64,000 bases of DNA from Pseudomonas sp. MM211 (GTDB lineage: Bacteria; Pseudomonadota; Gammaproteobacteria; Pseudomonadales; Pseudomonadaceae), in assembly GCF_020386635.1 (NCBI RefSeq), contig NZ_CP081942.1, positions 4,898,001 through 4,962,000 on the forward strand. Reading direction: 5' to 3'. Numbering within the stretch: position 1 is the stretch's first letter; each line of letters starts with the position of its first letter. Below the pieces are notes generated by a model. That model was not told where the DNA came from. It was given only the letters and a program-made list of their open reading frames with translations, and did not search any database. Below are positions 9,187-19,505 of this stretch, one piece after another. The position numbers were made by a program, and so were the translations under genes.

Positions 9187-10685
9187 GCATCACCTCCGCG
9201 GACGATCTGCAGGTAGCTATCGACATCCAGCAACTGCTGGGCGACGGCCAGGACGTACTCATGGATCGGCTGTGCGGCGATTACCAACAACGGCCCGCCG
9301 GCCAGAAGGCCGATAGCCGCCAGGGCGCGAATTCGGTCGAACTCGGCGGCCGGTGCAGTCTCGCCGGTGCAGCGCCAGAAAAGCGTGCTGCCTGCGCGTA
9401 CCAGAGCGATCACCATGCCCAAGCCACCGACTAGCACGACCGGCCAGAGCACCAGGGTCTGCATACCGGTTTCTACCGAGCGCAACAGCATCAGCTTACC
9501 GAGGAACCCGGAGAAAGGCGGCAGACCGGCGACGGAAATGGCACCGATGAAGAACAGCCCGCCGAGCAGTTTCGGCTGCAGCAACTGCGGCCCTTTGCGT
9601 AGCCGCAAGCCGATCTCGCCGCGCTGGCGGGCCAGCAGGTCGGCGAGCAGGAACAAGCCGCCACACACCCAGGTGCTGTGTATCAGGTAGTACAGCGCAG
9701 CACCGATGCTCTGCACCGTGCCCATGGCGACGCCCGCCAGCAAAGTGCCGACCGACACGATCACCAGGTAGCCGATCAATCGGCCCAGGCTGCGTGCGGC
9801 CAGGGCGCCGACAACGCCTGCCAACAAGGTCAGGGTTGCCAGCGGCCACAACAGGTAGTCGATAAGGTGGGCAAGCCCGCCCGCCTCGCTGCCAAACACC
9901 AGAGTGAAGACGCGGATTACCGCATACAGCCCGACCTTGGTCATGATCGCAAACAGCGCGGCAACAGGCGCGGTGGCGGCTGCGTAGGCGTTGGGCAACC
10001 AGAAATACAGCGGCAGGATGGCGCCTTTGAGTCCGAACACGATCAACAGCAGGTAGCCAGCGGCAGCGAGCAGCGGCTGTCGGTCGGCATCGGCCTCGGA
10101 CACCTTCAGTGCCAGGTCGGCGATGTTCAGCGTACCGAGCAGGCCATAGAGCATGCCCACGCCGATCAGGAAGAACGACGAGGCCACCAGGTTGAGCACC
10201 ACGTAGTGCATGCCCGCCTTGATGCGCTTCGGGCCACCGCCATAAACCAGCAGCGAGTAAGACGCGATCAGCAGGATCTCGAAGAACACGAACAGGTTGA
10301 ACAGATCGCCGGTGAGAAACGCGCCATTGATACCGAGCAGCTGGAACTGCATCAGGGCATGGAAGTTCGGCCCGCGCTCGTCGTCGCCGCGCACGGCATA
10401 GAGCATGGCGAAGCTGGCCAACACGGCGGTGACCAGCAGCATCATTGCCGCCAGCCGATCGAGCAGCAGCACGATGCCGAATGGCGGCTGCCAGTTACCC
10501 AAGGCATAGATCTGCAATGCACCGGAGTCAGCCTGCAGTACCAAGTAGGCGCTCAGTGGCACCAATGCCCAGGTGGCCAGCAGGGAAATCCAGCGCTTGG
10601 CCGTCAGCGATAGCTGCGAGCGAATCAGCAGCAGGCTACCGGTGAACAGCGGGATGAGGATGGGCAGGATCAACGCATGATTCAT
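9183..10685 (-). CDS. shaD: Monovalent cation/H+ antiporter subunit D
   Basis: A 500-residue polytopic protein homologous to the NuoN/NuoM proton-pumping subunits of complex I. The FFEILLIASYSLLVYGG segment near residue 123 and the LKGAILPLYFWLPNAYAAATAPVAAL block near 220 carry the conserved Glu and Lys of the antiporter-like family. It begins one base before the end of shaC and overlaps shaE by four bases. Confidence 0.93.
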   Translation of the reverse strand: MNHALILPILIPLFTGSLLLIRSQLSLTAKRWISLLATWALVPLSAYLVLQADSGALQIYALGNWQPPFGIVLLLDRLAAMMLLVTAVLASFAMLYAVRGDDERGPNFHALMQFQLLGINGAFLTGDLFNLFVFFEILLIASYSLLVYGGGPKRIKAGMHYVVLNLVASSFFLIGVGMLYGLLGTLNIADLALKVSEADADRQPLLAAAGYLLLIVFGLKGAILPLYFWLPNAYAAATAPVAALFAIMTKVGLYAVIRVFTLVFGSEAGGLAHLIDYLLWPLATLTLLAGVVGALAARSLGRLIGYLVIVSVGTLLAGVAMGTVQSIGAALYYLIHSTWVCGGLFLLADLLARQRGEIGLRLRKGPQLLQPKLLGGLFFIGAISVAGLPPFSGFLGKLMLLRSVETGMQTLVLWPVVLVGGLGMVIALVRAGSTLFWRCTGETAPAAEFDRIRALAAIGLLAGGPLLVIAAQPIHEYVLAVAQQLLDVDSYLQIVRGGDA

Positions 10686-11011
10686 CAGCGCGGCTCCTCA
10701 CCATCGACATGGTCGGTACGCAGCTCGCCCAGCGCACGCAGCGATAGCACCACGACGAATGCCGTCATGGCGAAGCCGATGACGATGGCGGTGAGCACCA
10801 GCGCCTGGGGAATCGGGTCGCCGTGCTCGGTACTCTTGCCGATCACCGCCGGCACGCCGGTACCGAGACGGCCCATGGCGAACAGGAACAGGTTGACCGC
10901 GTAAGAGATCAGGGTGAGCCCCATGACCACCGGGTAAATGCGTGCGCGCATCAGCAGGTACACACCGCTGGCGGCCAGCACGCCCAGAGTCATGGCGAAT
11001 AGCGCTTCCAT
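10685..11011 (-). CDS. shaC: Monovalent cation/H+ antiporter subunit C
   Basis: A 108-residue NuoK-like subunit with three helices; the core is LTLISYAVNLFLFAMGRL and DPIPQALVLTAIVIGFAMTA, the standard MnhC/NuoK pair. Its start codon shares one base with the stop of shaA and its stop shares one base with the shaD start, so the operon is translated as a chain. Confidence 0.93.
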   Translation of the reverse strand: MEALFAMTLGVLAASGVYLLMRARIYPVVMGLTLISYAVNLFLFAMGRLGTGVPAVIGKSTEHGDPIPQALVLTAIVIGFAMTAFVVVLSLRALGELRTDHVDGEEPR

Positions 11012-13803
11012 CAGAGTACCTCCTTGCTCGATTCGTCCTGACTGACGTGACCGATGTTGGACAGGATCAGCAGCGTGGAACCGACCACGGCCAGGTATAC
11101 GCCAAGGTCGAACAGCAGCGCGGTGGCCAATTCGAATTCACCAATCACTGGCAGGTGGAAATGGTCGAAGGCCGACGTCAGGAATGGCGCGCCGAAAGCC
11201 AGGCTGCCGAGGCCGGTGAGCGCGGCGATCATCACGCCAAGACCGGCGATGCTGTGGTAACTCCAGGGCATGCGCCGCTGCGTCCACTCCACGCCATGGG
11301 CGACGTACTGCAGGATCAGCGCGATGGCAGTGATCAACCCGGCAATGAAACCGCCGCCCGGCAGGTTGTGACCACGCACGAAGATGAAGGCAGACACCAG
11401 CAGCGCCATGGGCAGCAGTACCCGGGCGATGTTGTCGAGAATCATCGGGTGGCTGTCGCGCGACCAGGGTTTGCCATTCGGGTCGGTCAGCGGATGCGGC
11501 AGGTGCAGCCCGGCAAGCAGGCCGTAGATGCCTATCGCGGCGATGGCCAGCACGCTGATCTCGCCAAGGGTATCGAAGCCGCGGAAGTCGACCAGGATCA
11601 CGTTGACCACGTTGGTACCGCCACCACCACTGACGCTGTTCTCGAGGAAGAACGAGGAGATGCTGTCGTAAGGACGGGTCATGACTGCGTAAGCCAGCAG
11701 CGCGACGGCAATACCGGTACCGCCGGCCAGCAGCACGTCACGCAGACCGCGCAGGCTGCTCGACTCCATCGGCGTGCGGTCGGGCATGAAGAACAGCGCC
11801 AGCACCAGCAGGATGATGGTTACCACTTCCACGGACAGCTGGGTCAATGCCAGATCCGGCGCGGAATAACGGGCGAATGCCAGGGCCACCATCAGTCCGG
11901 CGCAGCTCAGAGTCATCAGCGCCTTGAGGCGGTTGCGGTGGAACACCACCGTGAGCACGGCCATCACGCACAGCACCAGCATGCCGAGCACGGTGATGCC
12001 GTCGAGCGGTGACAGCGGTATCTCGCCGCCGAGCGAACTCATCGACGACATCGCAACGGTGATCAGCACCAGGGCACTGATCAGCAGCAGCGCCACGTAA
12101 CGCTGCTGGGAACCGCTTTCGAGAAGCCTGGTGATCCAGCGAGCGCTCTTGACCAGACGGCTGTTGAGCAGCTCGAACATCTCCTTGGCGTCCACCTCCG
12201 GCATGCCGTTGTACCAGCGGAACAACGGCTCGCGGCAGGCATAGACGATGATCCCGCCCACCAGGGCGATCACGCTCATGCCCAGCGGCAGGTTGAAGCC
12301 GTGCCAGATCGACAGGCTGTAATAAGGTACTTCGCCACCCAGGGTCGCCGAGGCCGCCGAGGCCAGCAGCGGCGCCACGGTATAGGCCGGCAGCATGCCC
12401 ACCAGCAGACACAGGAAGACCAGCACTTCCACCGGGATCTTCATGTAGCGCGGCGGCTCATGGGGCGGATACTTGGGCAGATCCTTCGGCTCGCCGTTGA
12501 AGAACACGTCGTGGATGAAACGCAGCGAATAGGCGACCGAGAACACCCCGGCCAGGGTCGCGGCTGCGGGAATCATCCAGCTGAAGATACCGAGCAGATC
12601 CTGATTGAGCGTCTCGGTGAAGAACATTTCCTTGCTCAGGAAGCCGTTCAGCAGCGGTACCCCGGCCATTGCCGATGCCGCGACCATGGCCAGCACGGCG
12701 GTATGTGGCATGTACTTCCATAGCCCGGCGATACGCCGCATATCGCGGCTTCCGGTTTCATGGTCGATGATGCCGGCGGCCATGAACAACGAGGCCTTGA
12801 AGGTCGCGTGGTTGATGATGTGAAACACCGCCGCGACGGAGGAAAGGTCGGTATTGAAACCGAACAGCAGGGTGATCAGACCGAGGTGGCTGATGGTCGA
12901 GTAGGCCAGCAGCCCTTTGAGGTCGTGCTGGAACAATGCCATGCCGGCACCGAACAGCAGGGTCGCCATGCCGGTCACGCTGACCAGATAGAACCACCAC
13001 TCCGTACCTGCCAGAACCGGGTAAAAACGCGCCAGCAGGAACACACCGGCTTTGACCATGGTCGCCGAGTGCAGATAGGCCGACACCGGCGTGGGCGCGG
13101 ACATGGCCTGCGGCAGCCAGAAATGGAAGGGAAACTGCGCGGACTTGGTAAATACGCCCAGCAGGATCAGGATCAGGGTAATCGGGTACAGGGCGTGGTT
13201 GCGGATCACATCGCCAGCTGCCAGCACCTGGGTCAGCTCGAAGCTGCCAACAATGTTGCCAAGCAGCAGAATCCCCGCCAGCAACGCCAGGCCACCACCG
13301 CCCGTGACGGTCAGGGCCATGCGCGAGCCGCGACGCGCGTCCGAGCTACCACTCCAGAAGCCGATCAACAGGAACGACGACAGACTGGTCAGTTCCCAGA
13401 ACACCATCATCAGCAGCATGTTTTCTGAGAGCACCACGCCCAGCATGGCGCCCATGAACAGCAGCAGGTAAGCGAAGAAGCGCCCCATCGGCTCCTGTTT
13501 GCCCAGGTAATAGCGGGCGTAGAGGATCACCAGCAAGCCGATGCCGAGAATCATCAACGCGAACAGAAAGCCTAGCCCGTCGAGGCGCAGGCTCAGATCC
13601 AGACCGAGATCCGAGAGCCACGGATAGCGGACGATCTGCACCTCGCCAGCGAACACCGCCGGCTGCTGCAGCCACAGCAGAATCAGCGCGGCCGCTGGCC
13701 CCAGCGCGGCCGCCAGCGCACAGAGCGAGCGCCCCATGCGGTCAGCCAGCAGCGGTAGAAACATACCTAAAAATGGTAAGGCGATGATCAGCGCAAGCGC
13801 CAT
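11011..13803 (-). CDS. shaA: Monovalent cation/H+ antiporter subunit A fused to subunit B
   Basis: A 930-residue protein, first gene of the antiporter operon. Residues 1-500 resemble NuoL, with [15 protein letters not shown] near 135 and the [24 protein letters not shown] block near 225. An MrpA-type DUF4040 region follows at about 610-690, then a C-terminal MnhB domain ([29 protein letters not shown]) at about 790-930. Fusion of subunits A and B is normal in the Pha/Sha group-2 systems of pseudomonads and rhizobia. AAGGGG stands shortly before the start. These complexes serve Na+ or K+ tolerance and pH control. Confidence 0.93.
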   Translation of the reverse strand: MALALIIALPFLGMFLPLLADRMGRSLCALAAALGPAAALILLWLQQPAVFAGEVQIVRYPWLSDLGLDLSLRLDGLGFLFALMILGIGLLVILYARYYLGKQEPMGRFFAYLLLFMGAMLGVVLSENMLLMMVFWELTSLSSFLLIGFWSGSSDARRGSRMALTVTGGGGLALLAGILLLGNIVGSFELTQVLAAGDVIRNHALYPITLILILLGVFTKSAQFPFHFWLPQAMSAPTPVSAYLHSATMVKAGVFLLARFYPVLAGTEWWFYLVSVTGMATLLFGAGMALFQHDLKGLLAYSTISHLGLITLLFGFNTDLSSVAAVFHIINHATFKASLFMAAGIIDHETGSRDMRRIAGLWKYMPHTAVLAMVAASAMAGVPLLNGFLSKEMFFTETLNQDLLGIFSWMIPAAATLAGVFSVAYSLRFIHDVFFNGEPKDLPKYPPHEPPRYMKIPVEVLVFLCLLVGMLPAYTVAPLLASAASATLGGEVPYYSLSIWHGFNLPLGMSVIALVGGIIVYACREPLFRWYNGMPEVDAKEMFELLNSRLVKSARWITRLLESGSQQRYVALLLISALVLITVAMSSMSSLGGEIPLSPLDGITVLGMLVLCVMAVLTVVFHRNRLKALMTLSCAGLMVALAFARYSAPDLALTQLSVEVVTIILLVLALFFMPDRTPMESSSLRGLRDVLLAGGTGIAVALLAYAVMTRPYDSISSFFLENSVSGGGGTNVVNVILVDFRGFDTLGEISVLAIAAIGIYGLLAGLHLPHPLTDPNGKPWSRDSHPMILDNIARVLLPMALLVSAFIFVRGHNLPGGGFIAGLITAIALILQYVAHGVEWTQRRMPWSYHSIAGLGVMIAALTGLGSLAFGAPFLTSAFDHFHLPVIGEFELATALLFDLGVYLAVVGSTLLILSNIGHVSQDESSKEVL

Positions 13804-14221
13804 ACACTAAACCCCTTGTACAAGCCCGTCATGCAGCCAGACGGCCAGTTAGTGTGTGCCAGAATACCGGGCGCCTGGCGTCCGGCCGATCCCTGCGATG
13901 GTGTGCGTGATGCCAACCCGGCAGGCGGAGAAACCGCCTGTAGCAGTCCAACTCGGAGCATGCCAAGTCAGTTTCGATCAATCTCCGCATAAACTGCGGT
14001 CGCTCTAACTGACTGGCTAAACACCTGCGGCGTTCGACTTGTTTTTACAGTCGCGGGCCGCGAGCGCGCTGACCGGGAAAGCGTGCGCGATTATGCTTAA
14101 CTATCGACTTCACGTCATGGATAGAATTATTACTAAAACTATCTTCAGACGATTACAGGCCAGTATTTCCCAAAAACCTCTCGAATGCTCTAGATAGCCA
14201 GTTACCAGCGATATTGCCCAC
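13804..14221. other. Intergenic stretch upstream of the antiporter operon, no gene seen
   Basis: About 420 bases between the antiporter start and the slyB terminator. I see no credible coding frame. The part from 14090 to 14190 is clearly richer in A and T than the flanks and could hold a promoter for the antiporter, but I could not fix a convincing -35/-10 pair. Confidence 0.4.
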
Positions 14222-14255
14222 AAAAAAGGCCGGATCGGCAAACCGATCCGGCCTT
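14222..14255 (-). terminator. Rho-independent terminator of slyB
   Basis: A perfect 13-base inverted repeat (AAGGCCGGATCGG / CCGATCCGGCCTT) with a four-base loop. Read on the minus strand it is followed by a T-run, and it lies 45 bases past the slyB stop. Confidence 0.9.
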
Positions 14256-14299
14256 CGTGCAGCGGCACTAACGACGCTCTGGGCGCCGTTAACCAAACA

Positions 14300-14764
14300 T
14301 CAGTTGGTTACGCGGCTGGTACCGTTCACGGTCATGATGCGAACGCGCTCACCGACACGGAAGATCTGGTTCTCTTCAACGGCCTGCACGTAGGCACGCA
14401 TGCTGCCGTCGTCTTCACGTACGGTGATTTCAACACCCTGGGTGCGGGTGATGCCTTCTTCGGCTGCAGCACCCAGCAGACCACCGGCTACCGCGCCGAT
14501 CACTGCGGCCACGGCCGAACCACGACCGCCGCCAACGCCGCTGCCTGCCACACCACCGAGCACGGCACCCGCGCCGCCACCGATTGGCGTCTTGGTGCCT
14601 TCGATCTTCACCGGACGCAGGGATTCGATGGTGCCCATGCGTACGGTCTGCACGGCACGCGCTTCATCACGGGAATAACTGTCGCCGGTCAGGCTCGATG
14701 CGCAGCCGCCGAGGGTGAGAGTCGCTGCGGCAAACAGGACAACGAAAATACCAGGTTTATGCAT
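14300..14764 (-). CDS. slyB: SlyB-like outer-membrane lipoprotein, glycine-zipper 2TM
   Basis: A 154-residue lipoprotein. The signal peptide ends in a lipobox LTLGGC with the lipidated Cys at 21. Residues 58-105 form the glycine zipper (GGGAGAVLGGVAGSGVGGGRG and following), typical of SlyB/Rcp proteins that sit in the outer membrane. The C-terminal part has the family stretch VEITVREDDGSMRAYVQAVEEN and ends in a basic RVRIM segment. In enterics slyB belongs to the PhoPQ regulon; no clear PhoP direct repeat was found upstream here. Confidence 0.88.
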   Translation of the reverse strand: MHKPGIFVVLFAAATLTLGGCASSLTGDSYSRDEARAVQTVRMGTIESLRPVKIEGTKTPIGGGAGAVLGGVAGSGVGGGRGSAVAAVIGAVAGGLLGAAAEEGITRTQGVEITVREDDGSMRAYVQAVEENQIFRVGERVRIMTVNGTSRVTN

Positions 14765-14950
14765 GACGATTCTCCAGACTGGACTGATAACGCTATGACA
14801 GCACGGCCGCCAGGACGGTCACGGTGAATGCCGATAAATTGCATCACCCGTTCAGCAGCGGTACAGGACGGGCGATGCAACGAGGCCTCTCCCCTGACAG
14901 GAGTATAGACAGCAGTCGGCCGCGTTCGTCACAGTCCGTATGCGTGATGA

Positions 14951-16093
14951 TCAGCGACGAGCAGCCTGAGCCAGGCGCCAGAACCTGGCGAGGTCGGCAG
15001 CCCGTGCTTCCAGCTCCTGTGCGGCGTGGGCACAGGCATGCTCAAGGGTTATCGGCCCGGGCGCCAGGCTGAACGAAGCCTCGATACCGGCTTCGCGTAC
15101 CCGTTGATAACCCTCACCCAGGCTGCCGGCCAGGGCGATCACCGGGACGCCCTGGGCCTGTGCCACCCGCGCGACGCCGACCGGCGTCTTGCCGTGCAGG
15201 CTCTGGGCGTCCAGGCGCCCTTCTCCGGTGATCACCAGGTCGGCACCCTTTACCGCTTCAGCGAGCCCGGACAGTTCAGCGACCAGCTCGATACCCGGAC
15301 GAAAACGAGCGCCGAAAAAGGCCTTGGCAGCGAAACCCAGACCACCGGCAGCGCCAACTCCGGGGAAGGTACTGAAGTCTTCGCCAAGCGCCTCACCGAC
15401 CACTTCGGCCATACGCGCCAGGGCGGCGTCCAGTTCCTTGACCTGTTCCGGGCTCGCGCCCTTCTGCGGGCCGAAGACAGCAGAGGCGCCTTGAGGGCCG
15501 CATAACGGGTTATCGACATCTGCGGCCACGTCGACCTGAATATCCTGCAGCCGTGCATCGAGTGCGCTGAGGTCGACACGCTGCAGGGTCGCCAGTGCCG
15601 CCCCGCCTGGCCGCAGCTCGCTACCACCGGCGTCGAGAAAGCGCGCGCCCAATGCACGCAGCAGACCACTGCCACCATCGTTGGTGGCACTGCCGCCAAG
15701 ACCGAGAATGATCCGTGTGGCGCCGGCATCCAGCGCTGCGCGAATCAACTCTCCGGTGCCGTAACTGCTGGTCACCCGAGCGTCGCGTTGCGCACTCGGC
15801 ACCCAATGCAGGCCGCTGGCAGCGGCCATCTCGATCACTGCAGTACCGTCGCCCAGCCAACCCCAGTGCGCCTGCACCGGCTTACCCAGCGGCCCCTGCA
15901 CACTCAGTTCGCGGCGCTCGCCGCCAGTGGCTGCCAACACCGCATCTACAGTGCCCTCACCACCGTCGGCCATCGGGCACAAGGCGATCTCGGCATCCGG
16001 GTAAACAGCGAGCCAGCCCCGGGCGATGGCTTCGGCCACGTCGGGCGCACTCAGGCTCTCCTTGAAGGAATCAGGAGCGATGACGATTTTCAT
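14951..16093 (-). CDS. Glycerate 2-kinase, GarK/GlxK type
   Basis: A 380-residue type-I glycerate kinase that phosphorylates glycerate to feed glycolysis. The opening MKIVIAPDSFKESLSAPDVAEA is diagnostic. Further motifs are MADGGEGTVDA (about 51-61), LGLGGSATNDGGSGLLRALG (about 135) and TGEGRLDAQSLHGKTPVGVA (about 290). The ATG at 16093 has GAGGT upstream. It follows the GntP permease by 54 bases in the same direction, and a CdaR-type regulator gene lies further upstream, so the trio forms a glycerate or sugar-diacid use module. Confidence 0.92.
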   Translation of the reverse strand: MKIVIAPDSFKESLSAPDVAEAIARGWLAVYPDAEIALCPMADGGEGTVDAVLAATGGERRELSVQGPLGKPVQAHWGWLGDGTAVIEMAAASGLHWVPSAQRDARVTSSYGTGELIRAALDAGATRIILGLGGSATNDGGSGLLRALGARFLDAGGSELRPGGAALATLQRVDLSALDARLQDIQVDVAADVDNPLCGPQGASAVFGPQKGASPEQVKELDAALARMAEVVGEALGEDFSTFPGVGAAGGLGFAAKAFFGARFRPGIELVAELSGLAEAVKGADLVITGEGRLDAQSLHGKTPVGVARVAQAQGVPVIALAGSLGEGYQRVREAGIEASFSLAPGPITLEHACAHAAQELEARAADLARFWRLAQAARR

Positions 16094-16147
16094 GGGAAGA
16101 CCTCGATAACAGCAGGACGCCACGGGGGCGTCCCGTAATACGATGGA

Positions 16148-17506
16148 TTACAGCAATACCAGGCTCAGCAGCCATACGGTGGTAATACCGACGACACCCT
16201 GAATCAGCGTAGCCATGGTTTGCGCGCGGTAGGCGACGGCTACCGGCATGCGGCTGAACTGGGTAACGACCCAGAAGTAGCTGTCGTTGGCGTGGGAAAC
16301 GGTCATACCGCCGGCGCCGATGGCCAGTACGGTGAGCACACGCCCCATCTCGCTATCCAGACCGATCTGGCCGAGCAGCGGGGCGACCATCGCCGAGGTG
16401 GTGACCATTGCCACGGTGGTGGAGCCCTGAGCAGTTTTCAGCGCCGCGGCAACCAGGAACGGCATGAACAGCCCGATACCGAGTGCCGACAGCGTGCTAC
16501 CCAGGTAGGCGCCCAGCGGCGAAGCGCTGAGCACCGCACCGAAGGCACCACCGGCACCGGTGATGAGGATGATCGGCGCCGCGGCAAGAATGCCGTCAGT
16601 CACGCGGTCGTGCAGCTGCTGGCGCTTGCCGTTGCCTCTGAGCAGCGTGCAGGCCAGCACCAGACCGACCAGCAATGCCACCACTGGCTGACCGAGGAAA
16701 CTCAGCACCGCCTGCAGCGTGCCATCGCCGAGCGGGCGACTGGGGAATACCGATACCGAACCCAGGCAGATCAGCACGATGGGCACCAGGATCGGCGCGA
16801 AGGCCTGGGTAGCGGTCGGCAGTATTCCGTACTGTGCCTTCAGCGCCTCGAAATCCTCGGCACCCGGCATTGGCGTGCCGTCGTCTTCGAGGGCGATGTC
16901 CTTGCCGATGAAGCGGTTGGCCCACAGCAGGCCGGCCAGCGCGGAAACCATGGCGACGAACAGGCCAACGGCGATCACCAGGCCCAGGCTCGATTCAAGA
17001 CCGAGGTTGCCGGCAGCGGCGATCGGCCCCGGGGTCGGCGGCACGAAGGTATGCGTGGCATACAAGCCGGTCGCCAAGGCGACGCTCATGGCGATCATCG
17101 ACACTTTCATGCGCGCGGCCAGAGCGTTCTTCAGCGAGTTGAGGATGATGTAGCCAGAATCGCAGAACACCGGAATCGACACGATGTAACCGATGATCGA
17201 CATGGTCAGCGTGGGGAAACGTTCGCCGAGCAGCTTGATCACGGTTTCCGCCAGGGTGATGGCGGCGCCGCTGCGCTCGAGAATCACACCGATGATGGTG
17301 CCTAACACGATCACCACACCAATGTTGCCCAGGATGCCGCCGAAACCGGTAGCGACCGTCTTGAGAATGTCCTGATGGGGCAGTTGGTAAGCGAAGCCGG
17401 CGACTATCGCGGCGATCAGCAGAGCGAGAAAGGGATGCAATTTGAGACGGGTAGTCGACACCACGATAAACGCGATGAGCGCGACCAGGATCAGAACCAG
17501 AGCCAT
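16148..17506 (-). CDS. GntP-family permease, probable glycerate or sugar-acid transporter
   Basis: A 452-residue polytopic symporter of the GntP (gluconate:H+) family with 12-14 helices. Family marks are LHPFLALLIAAIVAG near 23, IPVFCDSGYIILNSL near 110, PPTPGPIAAAGNLG near 155 and AQGSTTVAMVTTSAM near 360. The adjoining glycerate kinase suggests glycerate or a related hydroxy acid as substrate, an inference from context only. Confidence 0.9.
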   Translation of the reverse strand: MALVLILVALIAFIVVSTTRLKLHPFLALLIAAIVAGFAYQLPHQDILKTVATGFGGILGNIGVVIVLGTIIGVILERSGAAITLAETVIKLLGERFPTLTMSIIGYIVSIPVFCDSGYIILNSLKNALAARMKVSMIAMSVALATGLYATHTFVPPTPGPIAAAGNLGLESSLGLVIAVGLFVAMVSALAGLLWANRFIGKDIALEDDGTPMPGAEDFEALKAQYGILPTATQAFAPILVPIVLICLGSVSVFPSRPLGDGTLQAVLSFLGQPVVALLVGLVLACTLLRGNGKRQQLHDRVTDGILAAAPIILITGAGGAFGAVLSASPLGAYLGSTLSALGIGLFMPFLVAAALKTAQGSTTVAMVTTSAMVAPLLGQIGLDSEMGRVLTVLAIGAGGMTVSHANDSYFWVVTQFSRMPVAVAYRAQTMATLIQGVVGITTVWLLSLVLL

Positions 17507-17654
17507 GCCGGTTTCCTCATTGTTGTTATGTGATTTGCCAGGTGCCGTGCATTGTCACCCAGCAATAGTGGGCGACACCCTGTTCACTCGCACAACGAGA
17601 AAGGTAAAGCGCAGGCCAGTTACTGTGCAGACGCATCATTTATGGGGATGGTGC

Positions 17655-18761
17655 TCAGTCTGACTCGATCAGCCCCAGGCCCAATGACAGCTGCAGACGC
17701 CGATCCAGACGCGTTAGCTCGACGCCGCTGAGTTCGGCGATGCGTTCCAGGCGATAACGCAGGGTATTGCGGTGAATCCCCAGCGCTGCGGCACAACTCT
17801 GAACCTGACCGTCATGGGCGCACCACGCCTCCAGCGTTTCGCGAAGCGCACCGCTGCCATCCTGGGCCAGCACCTGCTTCAACGGCGCCAGCCAACCTTG
17901 CAACAGCCAACTGTTGCGCTGGGAATAAAGCAGCGTCGGCAGGCGATGCTCTTCAAGGCACATCAGGCGCCGAGATGGATAACGCGCCCGTGCGAAGGCC
18001 TGCAGATCACGCAGGGCCAGGCAGGCCTGACGCAATTGCCCAAGGGATTGCACCGGATCGCTGACCAGCAGACGTGCCACACCCCAGCCCCGTTCATCGG
18101 CGCTTTCCAGCCAGTGGCTATCATCACGGCCTGCCGCCAACGGCCGGCACCAGAGCAGCTCGCGCATACCCAGTGGTGCGCACAAATGCTCGCTCTTGCC
18201 AGTCAACGCACCGAGCAAACGAGCCTGCTGCGCCAAGGGCTCACCCTGTTCCTGCAGCTCAAGCAGGCATACCTGGCGCGGCCAGCCGAGTGCCAGGCCC
18301 TGACGCTCGGCATCCGCCGCCAACGCGCTCAGGGCGACCGACGGATCGAACAGCTGGCGCAGCCACGCATCCAGCTGATGCCGCTGCCAATGGCGCTCGG
18401 CCTGCACCTGACGCTGCTCGACCAGCATCTCTGCAGCCATGCGCACCAGCTCGGCATAAGGCCGCACCACCTCGGGCGCGCCGGTGATACCCAGTACACC
18501 GATGAGGTCGTCGGCATGCAGCAAAGGCAGGTTGACGCCGGGGCGAACGCCACGCAGGCAGGTCGCGGCCTGCTCGTCGATCTCCACCACACGACGGTTG
18601 GCCAGCACCAGTTGCGCGCCCTCATGCCGGGTATGCAGGCGCGCTGGATCACCGCTGCCGATGATCATGCCTTGAGCATCCATCACGTTGATGTTGTACG
18701 GCAGGATCGCCATGGCCCGATCAACGATGTGCTGGGCCAGGGTGGAGTCGAGTTCGAGCAT
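17655..18761 (-). CDS. CdaR-family sugar diacid regulator
   Basis: A 368-residue transcription factor. The N-terminal diacid-recognition domain covers about 1-135 (IVDRAMAILPYNINVMDAQGMIIGSGD). The C-terminal PucR-type helix-turn-helix is CAAALGIHRNTLRYRLERI near 335-353. It lies 148 bases upstream of the GntP gene on the same strand and probably activates that operon in response to glycerate or a sugar diacid, as CdaR does in E. coli. A separate promoter for gntP would fit in the gap. Confidence 0.88.
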   Translation of the reverse strand: MLELDSTLAQHIVDRAMAILPYNINVMDAQGMIIGSGDPARLHTRHEGAQLVLANRRVVEIDEQAATCLRGVRPGVNLPLLHADDLIGVLGITGAPEVVRPYAELVRMAAEMLVEQRQVQAERHWQRHQLDAWLRQLFDPSVALSALAADAERQGLALGWPRQVCLLELQEQGEPLAQQARLLGALTGKSEHLCAPLGMRELLWCRPLAAGRDDSHWLESADERGWGVARLLVSDPVQSLGQLRQACLALRDLQAFARARYPSRRLMCLEEHRLPTLLYSQRNSWLLQGWLAPLKQVLAQDGSGALRETLEAWCAHDGQVQSCAAALGIHRNTLRYRLERIAELSGVELTRLDRRLQLSLGLGLIESD

Positions 18762-18809
18762 TGCGCGGCCTCCGGGAGGAAGCCGCCATTGTAGGCAGAA
18801 TGAATGGCC

Positions 18810-19457
18810 TCAGGGAGCCAGGCGCTGACGCAACCAGGCTTCGCCCTCGCGGCGATAATCGAGACGGTCGTGCAGACGGCTGGCGCGGCCCTGCCAGAAC
18901 TCGATGCGCTCGGGCAGCAGGCGATATCCGCCCCAGTGCGGCGGGCACTCGGGAGCGTGATCGGTAAAACGTCGCTCGATCTGCGCCAACAGCCCCTCCA
19001 GTTCGGCACGATCATGGATCACCCGGCTCTGTGGCGAAGCCCAGGCACCCAGGCGGCTGCCCAGGGGACGCACCTGAAAGTAGGCATCGGACTCGGCAGG
19101 GGAAACCCGCTCTACCCGACCTTCGATACGCACCTGACGCTCGAGAGTCGGCCAGAAGAAGGTCAGCGCCGCGAAGGGGTTGGCCTGCAACTGCTCGCCC
19201 TTGGCGCTCTGGTAATTGCTGAAGAAGGTGAAACCCTGATCATCGAGGCCCTTGAGCAGCAGCACACGGCAGTGTGGGCGGCCCTCGGCATCGACGGTCG
19301 CCAGGGACATGGCGTTCGGTTCTACAGGCAGTTGCTCGGTTTTCACCGCGTCGGCGAACCAGCTTCTGAACAGCGCGAGAGGTTCCAGTGGGGCCTGATC
19401 TTCGCTCAAGCCGTCACGGGTGTAGTCACGGCGCATGTCGGCCAGGGTCTGAGTCAT
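18810..19457 (-). CDS. pdxH: Pyridoxamine 5'-phosphate oxidase
   Basis: A 215-residue FMN enzyme that makes pyridoxal 5'-phosphate from the pyridoxine or pyridoxamine phosphates, the last step of B6 synthesis and salvage. FMN-binding strands are [22 protein letters not shown] and [12 protein letters not shown]; the C-terminal substrate block is [27 protein letters not shown] with the essential final Pro. Length and motifs are normal. It is read in the same direction as the OmpA-like gene behind it. Confidence 0.95.
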   Translation of the reverse strand: MTQTLADMRRDYTRDGLSEDQAPLEPLALFRSWFADAVKTEQLPVEPNAMSLATVDAEGRPHCRVLLLKGLDDQGFTFFSNYQSAKGEQLQANPFAALTFFWPTLERQVRIEGRVERVSPAESDAYFQVRPLGSRLGAWASPQSRVIHDRAELEGLLAQIERRFTDHAPECPPHWGGYRLLPERIEFWQGRASRLHDRLDYRREGEAWLRQRLAP

Positions 19458-19505
19458 GAGAGTGCTCTCGGAAGCGACAAAGACCCTAGTCTAAAGGCGT
19501 AACGC